Source: Proteocatella sp041738345
GTDB taxonomy: Bacteria > Bacillota > Clostridia > Peptostreptococcales > Filifactoraceae
DNA length: 64,000 nucleotides
Direction: 5' to 3'
Assembly: GCA_041738345.1 (NCBI GenBank)
Contig: JBGSPX010000009.1
Location: 1-64,000 of the forward strand
The translations under genes were made by a program, and so were the position numbers. This document shows positions 8,210 through 18,400 of the stretch, one piece after another. The notes under the pieces were generated by a model that saw only the letters and a program-made list of their open reading frames with translations, had not been told where the DNA came from and made no database searches. Every line of letters starts with the position of its first letter. Position 1 is the stretch's first letter.

Positions 8210-10659
8210 GTTTTGAATATCCTAAAAGCGATTCTCCAGTATTAAGTGATATAAATTTTTCTATAAAAAGCGGAGAATTTGTAACCATATGTGGAAAATC
8301 TGGATGTGGAAAATCCACATTACTTCGTCACTTAAAGACAGTACTTTCGTCACATGGAAATCGCTGCGGTGAAATTATTTTTGAAGGCAGGCCGCTTGAA
8401 GAAGTAGAACTTAGAGAACAGGCTTCTAAGATAGGCTATGTACTTCAATCACCAGATAATCAGATTGTGACCGATAAGGTATGGCATGAACTTGCTTTTG
8501 GCCTTGAAAGTTTGGGTTATGATACCTTGACAATAAGAAGAAGAGTAGCTGAAATGGCAAGTTTTTTTGGAATTCAAGAATGGTTTCACAAAAATGTATC
8601 AGAGCTTTCAGGCGGTCAGAAACAGCTTTTAAATTTAGCATCTATAATGGCGATGCAGCCTAAGGTACTTATTTTAGATGAACCTACAAGTCAGCTTGAT
8701 CCGATAGCGGCTACAGATTTTTTGGAAACTATAAGCAAGATAAATAGAGAACTGGGAATTACAATAATAATAACCGAGCATAGATTAGATGAAGTATTAG
8801 CAATTTCAGATAGAGTAGTTGTAATTGACGAAGGACGTGTGATTGTAGATGATACGCCTATAAATGCAGGGCTTAAGCTAAACGAATTAAAACATGAAAT
8901 GTTTACTGCGATGCCCGTTCCTATGAGAATATTTGCCGCAGTAGAAAGTGATTTGAAATGTCCTATAACAGTAAGAGAAGGCAGAACTTGGTTAACTGAA
9001 TTTTCGTCTAATAATAAAATAGAGCATACAATTATTGAACCAAAATATAACACGAAAAATGATGACATAGCTATTGAATTAAAAGATGTTTGGTATAGAT
9101 ATGAAAAAGATTTACCAGATATAGTAAAAGGGCTTAGTTTAAAAATCAATAAAGGTGAATTTTATGCTATGGTAGGTGGAAATGGAACCGGAAAATCTAC
9201 TACACTTTCATTGATATCGGGAATTAGAAAACCCTATAGAGGAAAACTTAAACTTCATGGTAAAGACATTTCAAAAATAAGTGATTTTGAAAAGTATAAC
9301 GGTTTATTAGGTGTGCTTCCCCAAAATCCACAGATGATTTTTGTGAAAAAGACTGTAAAAGAAGATTTGTATGAGATGTTTAAAGGCAGAAAGCTTGAAA
9401 AAGAATATATTGAAGACAAAATTAGAACTGTGATTAAGCTTTGTGAGCTAGAAAATTTATTAGAGATGCATCCATATGACCTTTCAGGTGGAGAACAGCA
9501 AAGAGCAGCACTTGCTAAAGTGCTTTTATTGGAGCCAGAGATACTTATACTGGACGAACCAACCAAAGGGCTAGATGCATATTTTAAAAAGAAACTTGCA
9601 GCAATCTTAAAAAAATTAAAATCAATAGAAACTACCATAATAATGGTTTCGCATGACATAGAGTTCTGTAGTCATTATGCAGATAGATGTGCGATGTTTT
9701 TTGATGGCGGAATCGTATCAGAAGATACCCCCAGAAAATTTTTCACAGGAAATAGCTTCTATACTACTGCAAGTAATCGTATGGCAAGGCATATTATACC
9801 AGAGGCTATTTTAGAAAATGATGTAATAAGGGCATGCGGTGGAAAAGAAGAAACTCAAAAAGAGCTATCTGATTTTGATATAAAACGAGATAAAAAACCG
9901 CCTAATGAAAAAGCCTTAAAAGAACTTAAAAAAGGGGTGCAAATAGAAGAAGAAAATAGAAAGCTATCTAAGCGAACTGCGGTAGCTACTATGCTAATAC
10001 TTGTTGCAATACCATTTACACTTTGGTTTGGAATCTATTACTGGGATGATAGGAAATATTATGCGGTAAGTTCCCTTATAATTCTTGAAACCATGATACC
10101 ATTTTTTATGGTATTTGAAAGTCGAAAGCCTCAAGCGAGAGAGTTACTTATAATATCAGTGCTTTGTGCTATTGCAGTAACTGGAAGAGTGGCGTTTTTT
10201 ATGCTTCCACAATTCAAACCTATTTTAGCAGTAGTAATAATTGCAGGAGTATGTTTTGGGGGAGAAGCAGGGTTTTTGGTTGGGGCAGTCTCTGGCTTTG
10301 TGTCAAATTTCTTCTTCAGTCAAGGACCCTATAACCCTTGGCAGATGTTTGCACTAGGCATTATAGGTTTTTTAGCAGGGATATTATTTAGAAAAGGACT
10401 ACTTATAAGAGAAAAAAAATCCCTTTGTATATTTGGAGGATTATCAGCGCTTATAATATACGGAGGAATAATGAATCCAGCTTCTGTAATAATGGTTCAA
10501 GAAGTTATAACTAAGAAAATGATAATATTATCATATATTTCAGGCTTTCCATTTGATTTAATCCATGCAGTAGCTACCGTTATATTTTTGTATATAATCG
10601 CAGAGCCTATGATGGAAAAATTAGATAGGGTTAAAGTTAAATATGGGATATTGGGATAG
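8182..10659 (+). CDS. Fused ECF transporter protein: two ATPase domains plus S component
   Basis: 825 aa. The first ABC domain (about 1-240) has Walker A GKSGCGKST at 38-46, signature LSGGQ and DEPTSQLD. The second (about 295-545) has GGNGTGKST at 332-340, LSGGEQQ and DEPTKGLD. From about residue 600 to 815 a hydrophobic domain with roughly six helices follows. Its motifs FSQGPYNPWQMFALG and AVTGRVAFF resemble substrate-binding S components of the predicted cobalamin or B12-precursor type (CblT-like). EcfA1, EcfA2 and EcfS are usually separate chains. The ribosome site TGGAGG is at 8169-8174. Substrate is inferred from riboswitch control and the S-domain resemblance. Confidence 0.85.
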   Translation: METYTIKNLSFEYPKSDSPVLSDINFSIKSGEFVTICGKSGCGKSTLLRHLKTVLSSHGNRCGEIIFEGRPLEEVELREQASKIGYVLQSPDNQIVTDKVWHELAFGLESLGYDTLTIRRRVAEMASFFGIQEWFHKNVSELSGGQKQLLNLASIMAMQPKVLILDEPTSQLDPIAATDFLETISKINRELGITIIITEHRLDEVLAISDRVVVIDEGRVIVDDTPINAGLKLNELKHEMFTAMPVPMRIFAAVESDLKCPITVREGRTWLTEFSSNNKIEHTIIEPKYNTKNDDIAIELKDVWYRYEKDLPDIVKGLSLKINKGEFYAMVGGNGTGKSTTLSLISGIRKPYRGKLKLHGKDISKISDFEKYNGLLGVLPQNPQMIFVKKTVKEDLYEMFKGRKLEKEYIEDKIRTVIKLCELENLLEMHPYDLSGGEQQRAALAKVLLLEPEILILDEPTKGLDAYFKKKLAAILKKLKSIETTIIMVSHDIEFCSHYADRCAMFFDGGIVSEDTPRKFFTGNSFYTTASNRMARHIIPEAILENDVIRACGGKEETQKELSDFDIKRDKKPPNEKALKELKKGVQIEEENRKLSKRTAVATMLILVAIPFTLWFGIYYWDDRKYYAVSSLIILETMIPFFMVFESRKPQARELLIISVLCAIAVTGRVAFFMLPQFKPILAVVIIAGVCFGGEAGFLVGAVSGFVSNFFFSQGPYNPWQMFALGIIGFLAGILFRKGLLIREKKSLCIFGGLSALIIYGGIMNPASVIMVQEVITKKMIILSYISGFPFDLIHAVATVIFLYIIAEPMMEKLDRVKVKYGILG

Positions 10660-10691
10660 ATGTATTAAATTAAAATTAATTTGGAGGAAAT

Positions 10692-13600
10692 GTGAAAAAT
10701 AAATTAAAAAAAAGATTAGCTTTTTTATTAACGCTAATAATGATACTTTGTAATACCTTAGGTTATGCTTCAGCAGAGGAGCAGAACATAAGCGTAACTT
10801 TAGATATAAATACAGATAGCATATGTAGCAAAGATGGATTGTCAAATTTTGGTATAGAACCTATTCTTACAACGGGAAGCGTAACTCTATTTGTGCCAAA
10901 AGACAGTTCTGCTTTTGATGTATTTAAGAAAGTGGCAGATGAAAGAGGAATTTCATATACTGCAAACAATACAGGTTATATCAGTGAGATAGGTTGGGCA
11001 GGAAATAATCTTTCTAAAGATGATGATCCCAATAATCCTTTTGGAATATCAATAAATAGTAGTATAGCTTCTTATCCAGGCTGGATGTATTTAGTAAATG
11101 GAGAAGAACCTCCTGTGGGAGCAAATGATTATAAACTTTCAGATGGAGATCATATAGAATTTAAGTATGGAATAATAAATATATGGAATGATACTACTTT
11201 TACTCAAAATCATTATGACTGGGAGTTTATTGAGCTTGTTGATAAACTGAAAGCTAAAATAGAAGAAGCGAAAAATTTAACTTCTTCAGGGACATATACA
11301 GATTCAGAAAAAGCCAAAATACAAGATTCAATAGATAAGGCATCGTCATTAACAATCAACTATGATACTTATATGGGACTATGGATTGCATATTTTGCAG
11401 AAAATCCTGTTATATGGGGAGGCGAAAATTCTGAAATAGGAAAAATTAATTCATCTCTAATAGAGCTTGATAATGCCATAAATAAAGTTATAGAGGTGGA
11501 ATCAGTTGAATTTCCAGAAACACAAAAGAATTTAGAAATAAAAGTAGGTGAAAAAATTCAGCTTAAAGCTTATGCTTTACCTCAAAATTCAAATCAGATT
11601 TTAAAATATGAAGTTATCACTGGAGAAAAATATATAAAACTTACAGAAATGGGTATGCTAGAAGGTTTAGAAAGCTATGATGGACTTATAATGATTAAGG
11701 CTTCATCTAAAAATGGTAAGTCAAATACTATAAAACTTAAAGTAATCGCATCAGGAAATCAAGAAAAAGTTACGTATAAAGAAGCACTTTCAAATTCACT
11801 CAAATATATAAAAACTAATATATCATCACCTAAGTTAAATGATGAATGGGCTGTTTTTTCAGTTTTAAGAAATATAGAATCTGATGTAAGTGGATATGGA
11901 AATAAGTATATAGAGAATCTATCAAAAACTGATTTGTTAAAGGTTGATAAAACAATTGATATATCAAGAATTATAATAGCTGTAACTTCAGCAGGTAAAG
12001 ATGTTGAAAATATAGGTGGACAAAATATATTAAATCCATTATCTGACTTTAATGAAGTAAAAAGAAATGGTATAAATGGAACCATATATGCACTTATAGC
12101 TTTAGATTCTGGAAAGTATAATATACTTGAATCTAAAAGTGCAACTATTCAAAACTCAAGAGATTTGATGATATTGGAAATAATGAATAATGAGCTTAAT
12201 GGAGGGGGATGGGCACTTTCTGGAAATAATCCAGATGCAGATATAACGTCAATGGCACTTCAAGCATTAGCTCCATATTATGAAAAAGAATATATAGTAA
12301 AAGGAAAATCTGTAAAAGCTTATGTAGATAGAGCAGTTGCTAAACTTGCTGAAATACAAACAGCAGAAGGCGAATATTCAAGTGCTGGAGTTATAAATTC
12401 ATGCAGTAGCGCACAAGTTTTAACAGCACTAAGCGAACTTAAAATAGATCCATTAAAAGACAGCCGATTTATAAAAGGCAAAAACAACATAGTTGATGTA
12501 ATTTTAAATTATTATGTAGCTGATGGAGGTTTTAAATTTACTTCAAAATATGGAGTAGATGATATGGCTACACAACAATGTGCATATGCACTTACAGCAT
12601 ATAATCGTTTTATAAATCAAAAAAATCGTATATATGATATGAGCGATGTGGAATTCAATGCAGAGAAAACTGTATTAGAAGCTCAAATAAAAGTTACTGA
12701 ACAAATGGATAAAAGGGATTATACATTTGAAACTTGGGAAAATCTAGAAAAAGCGCTATTAAATGCTAAAACTGTAAAAACTAATGTATATGCAAAACAA
12801 GGCGAGATAGACAGAGCTACAGTAAAACTTGAAGATTCAATAAAATTATTAAAATTAAAAATAATTGAAAAACCAAAATTAGAAAATGGTAAAATTGAAA
12901 TTCCTTTAGATAGTAGCAAAAATTTTGAAATTGAAATAAAGAAAGATGAAAAAGCAAAGATAATAATTCCTGAAAATGCAGAAAGTAAAATAGTTTTAAA
13001 AACAGAGACTAAAAAGCCACTAGCAGAAATAAGAGTACAAAAAGGCAATAATGAATTTAAAATTCCAGAAGGAACTCAAATTGAAAAAGGTAATGCAGAA
13101 ATAGAACTTTTTATAATGAAAAGTGAATCCCAAAAATCACAAATAAAAGAGGAACTTTCGGATAAAGTAAAAAAACTAGATCCTAATGTCAAAGACATAA
13201 AAGTAGAAGACGCATTCAAACTAGGAAATACAGACAAAATAGAATTTAGTGATTATGTAGAACTTATATTTACGAATATGGCAGGCAAAGGTGCCGCTTA
13301 TGTAGACAATACGGGAATGCATATAATAGAAAGAGTAACAAATGACGCTGAGGGAATTGGAAAATCAGAATATGCATTTGACAGAGGTGCTGACCTTGTA
13401 GTAAAAACAAAACACTTTACAGATTTTGTAACATATTCAGTTCAAAAAGATACTGGTAATACAGGTGGAACTGGTGGTGGATTGCCTTCTAAAGACTTAA
13501 CAGTGAATCTTTCAATTGACAAGAAAACTATAAATAAAGGTTATGTAATAAATCCTACCTCAATCAAAATTAATAAAGGTGACACAGTATGGGATGTAAC

Positions 13601-14987
13601 TAAAAAAGTAATGGATGAAAATAATATTTCATATAATTATAAAGGTAGTGGCAGCAGTGTATATATAAGTGATATTGCAGGCGATGGAGAATTTGACCAT
13701 GGAAAAAATAGTGGCTGGATGTATAGCGTAAACGGAAGTTTCACTAAAGATGGTTCAGGTCAGTACAAACTAAATGGTGGAGAGACTATACAGTGGAGAT
13801 ACACTACAAATTTAGGTGAAGATTTAGGTGCAGATAACTCTTCTTTCAAATCCAACAATGTGGTTTCAAATGAAGCGGAAAAAGGAAGCACCATAGTAAA
13901 AGCAGAGGCTAAAGTAGATAAGAAGGAAGCTAAAGTAGAAGTAGATTCTAAACGCATAATTGGAGCAGTAAAAGAAGCTGTAGAGAAAAAATTAACCCAA
14001 ATAGTCATAGAACCTACAGTAGAAGATAAAAAAGCGGAATTTAACAAAGTTAGTGTAGTTTTAGAAAAAGAATCAATTGAAAAAATAGCTAAAGAAGCAA
14101 AAACTTCGCTTAAACTTAAAACTAAATTTGGAGATGTAAAGCTTTTTGCAAATACCCTAGAGAACCTGCTTAAAGAAAAAGGCAATACTGTAACTATATC
14201 TATAAAACAAAATGAAGATAATTCAGTTAATGTAGAGGTAAGGTCTGGACTTGATAGTTTAGATAAAATATCTGGAGGTATGATAGTTACTTTACCAGTA
14301 AGCGAAGCTTCTGTTTCAAATATAATGGTTAAAGTAGCAGACGATAACACAGAACAAATTCTTATGAAGTCAGTATCAGCAGATAAAGTGTTATCAGCAA
14401 AACTAGATGGAAGTACTAAAGTGAAAATAGTGCAAAGAGAAGTAGATTTTGCAGATACTTCGGCGCATTGGGCGAAAGAAAACATAGAATTTGTGAGTGC
14501 AAGAGACATAATAAAAGGCACTAAAGCAAATGAATTTTCACCAAACAGTAGCGTAAATAGAGCGATGCTTACTACGATTCTTCATAGATTTGAAAATGAG
14601 ATGCAAGTAGAAGGACAAAACTATAGCGATGTAACAAAAGACGCGTACTATGCAAATGCGGCACTTTGGGCAAAAACAAAAGGTATAGTTTCGGATACTG
14701 ATAAGTTTGAAGCCAAAGAAGAGCTTACAAGAGAACAACTTGCACAAATGATATATAACTATGCAAAAGCATCAGGCGAAAATGTATCAAATATATCAAA
14801 AGCAAATGTACAAAAATTTGAAGATTTTAGCACTATAGATTCTGCATCACAAGATGCGGTAGCATATTGCTATGAAAAAGGAATAATTGGAGGAAAAAGT
14901 GAAACGAAATTAGATCCTAAAGGCAAAACTACAAGAGCCGAAGTTTCAGCTATAATCCAAAGATATATTGTAAATTCAGTAAAATAA
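10692..14987 (+). CDS. S-layer-anchored transcobalamin-like surface protein (1431 aa)
   Basis: GTG start after GGAGG. Domains in order: signal peptide (1-27), DUF4430 (about 35-160, PGWMYLVNG), an Ig-like Big2-type segment (about 275-355), an alpha6/alpha6 toroid (about 360-653, DADITSMALQALAPYY, ending YDMSDVEFN), a FIVAR-like helical unit (about 655-725), a linker region, a second DUF4430 (about 935-1045, SGWMYSVNG), a beta-rich spacer, and three SLH repeats (1254-1431) that would bind secondary cell-wall polymer. It carries both halves of an intrinsic-factor-like binder in one surface protein. As the last gene of the riboswitch-1 operon, it is probably induced when B12 is low. No terminator is seen after it. 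B12 binding is inferred. Confidence 0.8.
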   Translation: MKNKLKKRLAFLLTLIMILCNTLGYASAEEQNISVTLDINTDSICSKDGLSNFGIEPILTTGSVTLFVPKDSSAFDVFKKVADERGISYTANNTGYISEIGWAGNNLSKDDDPNNPFGISINSSIASYPGWMYLVNGEEPPVGANDYKLSDGDHIEFKYGIINIWNDTTFTQNHYDWEFIELVDKLKAKIEEAKNLTSSGTYTDSEKAKIQDSIDKASSLTINYDTYMGLWIAYFAENPVIWGGENSEIGKINSSLIELDNAINKVIEVESVEFPETQKNLEIKVGEKIQLKAYALPQNSNQILKYEVITGEKYIKLTEMGMLEGLESYDGLIMIKASSKNGKSNTIKLKVIASGNQEKVTYKEALSNSLKYIKTNISSPKLNDEWAVFSVLRNIESDVSGYGNKYIENLSKTDLLKVDKTIDISRIIIAVTSAGKDVENIGGQNILNPLSDFNEVKRNGINGTIYALIALDSGKYNILESKSATIQNSRDLMILEIMNNELNGGGWALSGNNPDADITSMALQALAPYYEKEYIVKGKSVKAYVDRAVAKLAEIQTAEGEYSSAGVINSCSSAQVLTALSELKIDPLKDSRFIKGKNNIVDVILNYYVADGGFKFTSKYGVDDMATQQCAYALTAYNRFINQKNRIYDMSDVEFNAEKTVLEAQIKVTEQMDKRDYTFETWENLEKALLNAKTVKTNVYAKQGEIDRATVKLEDSIKLLKLKIIEKPKLENGKIEIPLDSSKNFEIEIKKDEKAKIIIPENAESKIVLKTETKKPLAEIRVQKGNNEFKIPEGTQIEKGNAEIELFIMKSESQKSQIKEELSDKVKKLDPNVKDIKVEDAFKLGNTDKIEFSDYVELIFTNMAGKGAAYVDNTGMHIIERVTNDAEGIGKSEYAFDRGADLVVKTKHFTDFVTYSVQKDTGNTGGTGGGLPSKDLTVNLSIDKKTINKGYVINPTSIKINKGDTVWDVTKKVMDENNISYNYKGSGSSVYISDIAGDGEFDHGKNSGWMYSVNGSFTKDGSGQYKLNGGETIQWRYTTNLGEDLGADNSSFKSNNVVSNEAEKGSTIVKAEAKVDKKEAKVEVDSKRIIGAVKEAVEKKLTQIVIEPTVEDKKAEFNKVSVVLEKESIEKIAKEAKTSLKLKTKFGDVKLFANTLENLLKEKGNTVTISIKQNEDNSVNVEVRSGLDSLDKISGGMIVTLPVSEASVSNIMVKVADDNTEQILMKSVSADKVLSAKLDGSTKVKIVQREVDFADTSAHWAKENIEFVSARDIIKGTKANEFSPNSSVNRAMLTTILHRFENEMQVEGQNYSDVTKDAYYANAALWAKTKGIVSDTDKFEAKEELTREQLAQMIYNYAKASGENVSNISKANVQKFEDFSTIDSASQDAVAYCYEKGIIGGKSETKLDPKGKTTRAEVSAIIQRYIVNSVK
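13900..14987 (+). repeat. Direct repeat copy 1: 3' third of the first SLH gene
   Basis: This segment is nearly identical in DNA to 21410-22502 over long runs, including silent positions. It encodes the pre-SLH spacer and the three SLH repeats. The similarity is much higher than in the upstream domains of the two genes. Confidence 0.85.
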
Positions 14988-15065
14988 TAATCAAAATCAC
15001 AATATGTAAATAACTAATAAGTAAAATACAAATTAGAATTTAATAAAAATTGTAATCGGTCAACA

Positions 15066-15342
15066 ATGTTGTTAATAGGGAATTAGGTGAAAATCCTAAA
15101 CAGACCTGCTGCCGTAATAAACGAGCTATTTGCAAGGCTTAGCCAACCACTGGGAAACTGGGAAGGTGCAAAATAGCGTTTGAGTTTAGAGTCGGAATAC
15201 CTGCCAATTACTTGCGTTACAAGCTTCACAGGGAATTGAAGTACGCAGATATATTTGCAATGCCATTAAATCTTTATTTGGCTTGTAATCAATCTGGATA
15301 AATACTTTGATTTCATATTTTATGAAGTCAAAGTATTTTTTT
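15066..15342 (+). promoter_or_regulatory. Cobalamin riboswitch 2
   Basis: It has the same core order as riboswitch 1: GGGAATTAGGTGAAAATCC, CAGACCTGCTGCCGTAAT, CCACTGGGAAACTGGGAAGG, and the B12 box AGAGTCGGAATACCTGCC at 15188-15205. The downstream CTTCACAGGGAATTGAAG hairpin is also conserved. The terminator at 15301-15342 completes the switch. No convincing promoter was found between 14988 and 15066, so the RNA may start at a weak promoter there or come from read-through of the upstream operon. Confidence 0.95.
15301..15342 (+). terminator. Attenuator terminator of riboswitch 2
   Basis: ATACTTTGA-TTTCATA pairs with TATGAAG-TCAAAGTAT and is followed by TTTTTTT. It is 93 bp upstream of the gene start, unlike riboswitch 1 where the terminator abuts the ribosome site. 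Confidence 0.9.
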
Positions 15343-15383
15343 GCTTTATTTAGAAAGCGTACATATTCCTTTCCACAGTTATC

Positions 15384-15399
15384 GCCTTAAATTTAAGGC
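15384..15399. other. 16-bp perfect palindrome in the leader of the 2355-aa gene
   Basis: GCCTTAAATTTAAGGC lies between the riboswitch terminator and the gene start, followed at once by TATATATAAT. It could be an operator over a riboswitch-independent promoter or just a short hairpin. No good -35 hexamer was found at the right distance. Confidence 0.45.
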
Positions 15400-15434
15400 T
15401 TATATATAATTAACTTAGAAAATGGGAGGAAGAA

Positions 15435-18400
15435 ATGAAAAAACAATTCAAGAAATTTTTATCAGGCTTTATAATAGCTACGTTAATGGCTACAAGCATA
15501 GGGTTTGGTGATTTAGAAGCATTAAGAACTGAATCCAAAACGGAAAATGTAAATTTAAATGCATTAGAACCACAACTTGGGGTATCAACAGAAACCACTA
15601 CTGGAAGTGCACTTGATTTAAAAGAAGATACCATAGAAGAAAAAACAAAGATAGCAAGCGTTGACGAAGATAAATTTACATTTAATAAAGAAACAGGAGA
15701 GATAACAGGATATAAGGAACAGACACCTCCAGAAAATCTTGTTATTCCAGAAACTATAGATGGGGTAAAGGTAAAAGGAATAGGGATAAAAGCATTCTAC
15801 TATTCATCTTATAAACCAACTATAAAAACACAGATAAAAAATATAACATTTCCAGATGGTTTGGAATATATAGGAGAATATTCATTTCAAGGAAATTTAT
15901 TCGAAAATATAGTTATTCCAGATACTGTAACCAAAATTGAACAACGTGCATTTTGGGGAAATCAAATATCTAATTTGAGCTTGCCAGCAAATCTAAAGAC
16001 TATAGGTAATGATGCATTTGAAAAAAATATGTTATCATCTATAAATTTACCAAGCGGTTTAGAATCTATAGGTTCAAATGCTTTTAAAGATAATATGTTG
16101 ACATCTATAAACTTACCAGAAGGATTAAAAAAAATAGGAGCAGGTGCATTTACTTTTAATGCAATTGATTCAATAGAAATTCCAGACTCTGTAAATGATC
16201 TTCCTGTGAAAGGAAATAGTGTTTTTTGGAGAAGTAACACAAAAAATTCAGATTCAAAACAAAAATTTACAAAAATTTATTCTAAAAACAGTTATGTGGA
16301 TACAAAAAATACACAAGGAATTATTAATCCAGCTTCAGTCACTGTAAAATATATGAATGAATCAGGAGAAGAAATATTACCTTCAAAAAATATAGTAGGT
16401 GTAGAAATAAATAGTGTATCATCAGGGAAATTAGTAGATGGTGACAAGCATTATTTAAGTGATTATAATACACCTTCTAATGAGTATAAAGATTATAATT
16501 TTATAGTAGATTTATCAGCAAATTATTTTAAAATAGGTCAAGAACAAGAATTAGCACCAGAAGAAATAGGTGGATATAAAACTCCAGAAAAAATAAAACT
16601 AACCTTAGAAAAAGACAATAATGTAGTATTCACATACAAATCAGCAGGAAGTAAAAAATTAACACTAATTGGAGAAGGAATCACTTCAGATAAATCTGGG
16701 AACATAGGGGTGAATTCAAACGTTAAAGTAGTTATACTTCCTCCGGTTGGGAAAGTAATAGATAAATTGAATGTTAACGGCGTAGATAAAAAATCTGAAA
16801 TTCAATATTCAAATTTAGAATATAGCTATGCATTTAAATTTATGGAAGATACAACCATAGAAGCCATATATAAAGATGACAGCATAGCATATGATAAAGA
16901 ATTTAAATTTGAAGTAGATAAAACTAAATTTATATTAGGTGAAAAAGCTAAATTATCAGCACTTTATAGAGGGCAAGCAGTAGATTTAACAACATCAGGG
17001 ATTGAATTTAGTACCGCTCCTGAGAATATACTTAAACTGGATACAAAAACAGGAGAAGTAAGAGCATTAAAATCTGGAACTGTTATACTTACAGGAATGT
17101 TAAAAGGAAGACCAAATACATCCCAAAGCATTGAAATAACAGTAGAATCATTTGTATCAAATATGAGAGTTGAAGGATATGGAAAAACAATCGCACCTTT
17201 AGCTAAAATAGAAATATCAGATTTAGATTTAAAAAAATATAACATAGATACAGAGTTTACAGAACCAAAACCAATACATTGTATAATAGCTGCTTTAGAA
17301 AAAGTAGGAATTGACTGTGCGGATTCAAAAAAAGGAATGAATCATAATAATGGCTCATATATAGATATGATAGATGGGTTAGCTACATTTAGTACAGGAA
17401 GATTAGATGGTTGGATGTATTTTGTAGATAATGGTTATGCAAACCAAGGTGTAAATGCATTTGATATCCATAGTGGCCAATCTATAGTGATGTATTTTGT
17501 TGAAGATTATACAAAAAATACATTCTCATGGTTTGATAAAGAAGCTAAAACTTCAAACCAAAGTGAAGAAATAAGCTTAAATCTTACTGGAACCTTATAT
17601 GATATGAATACAAATAAATCAACTACAGGTCCAGTTTCAGATGCAGTAATATTAGTGGATAATAAGCCATATGAAATAGATGGAAAGCTTGTTAAGACTG
17701 ACAAAGATGGAAATGCTGTATTAAAATTTGAAAAAGATGGAAAATATATCATTTCAGCAGAAAAAACTGAAATTCAAATTGATAAAAAGACTAAAAAAGA
17801 AGTTACAAAAAGAATAATCACTAGACCGTATTGTGAAGTAACTGTTTTAAAATCAGAAAAAATTGCAGATAAAACTAAATTACAAGCAACAATTACTGAG
17901 TTTGAAAAATTAAATATAGATGCTTACACAAAAACAAGTGTAGATACATTTAAAAATGCTCTTGTAAAAGCTAAAGAAATAAATGCTAAAAAAGATGCAA
18001 CTCAAATTGAAGCAGATAACGCATTAGAATCACTTAAAAATTCAATATTAAAACTGAAAAAAGAAGATGTAGCTGTACAGTGGGGTTCATTTAGAGGAAA
18101 CAGTGAAAATCATGGAGTTGTAAATACAAAACTTCCAATTCCAGGATTAGAAACAAAAGCTAAATGGATTCAAAAATATGGAGCTGGCTGGAGTGGCAAT
18201 GGAATGGCATCTATAGTAGTAGACGATAGCATATACATTGTGGGTTCTAGTAAACTCCAAAAAAGAAGTTTAGTAGATGGATCTATAACAAAAGATGTGA
18301 AAATTCCAAATGGTATAGATTTTTATAGCAATTTAGGATACGGAAATGGAAATATATATGTGCCATCTGCAAATGGTACAGTAACTGCATTTGATGCCAA

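Noticed and set aside
13760..14521. 253-codon open frame on the minus strand inside the first SLH gene
   Set aside because: It is a mirror of the strongly biased codons of the SLH gene. Similar shadows occur in the same place in the second SLH gene.
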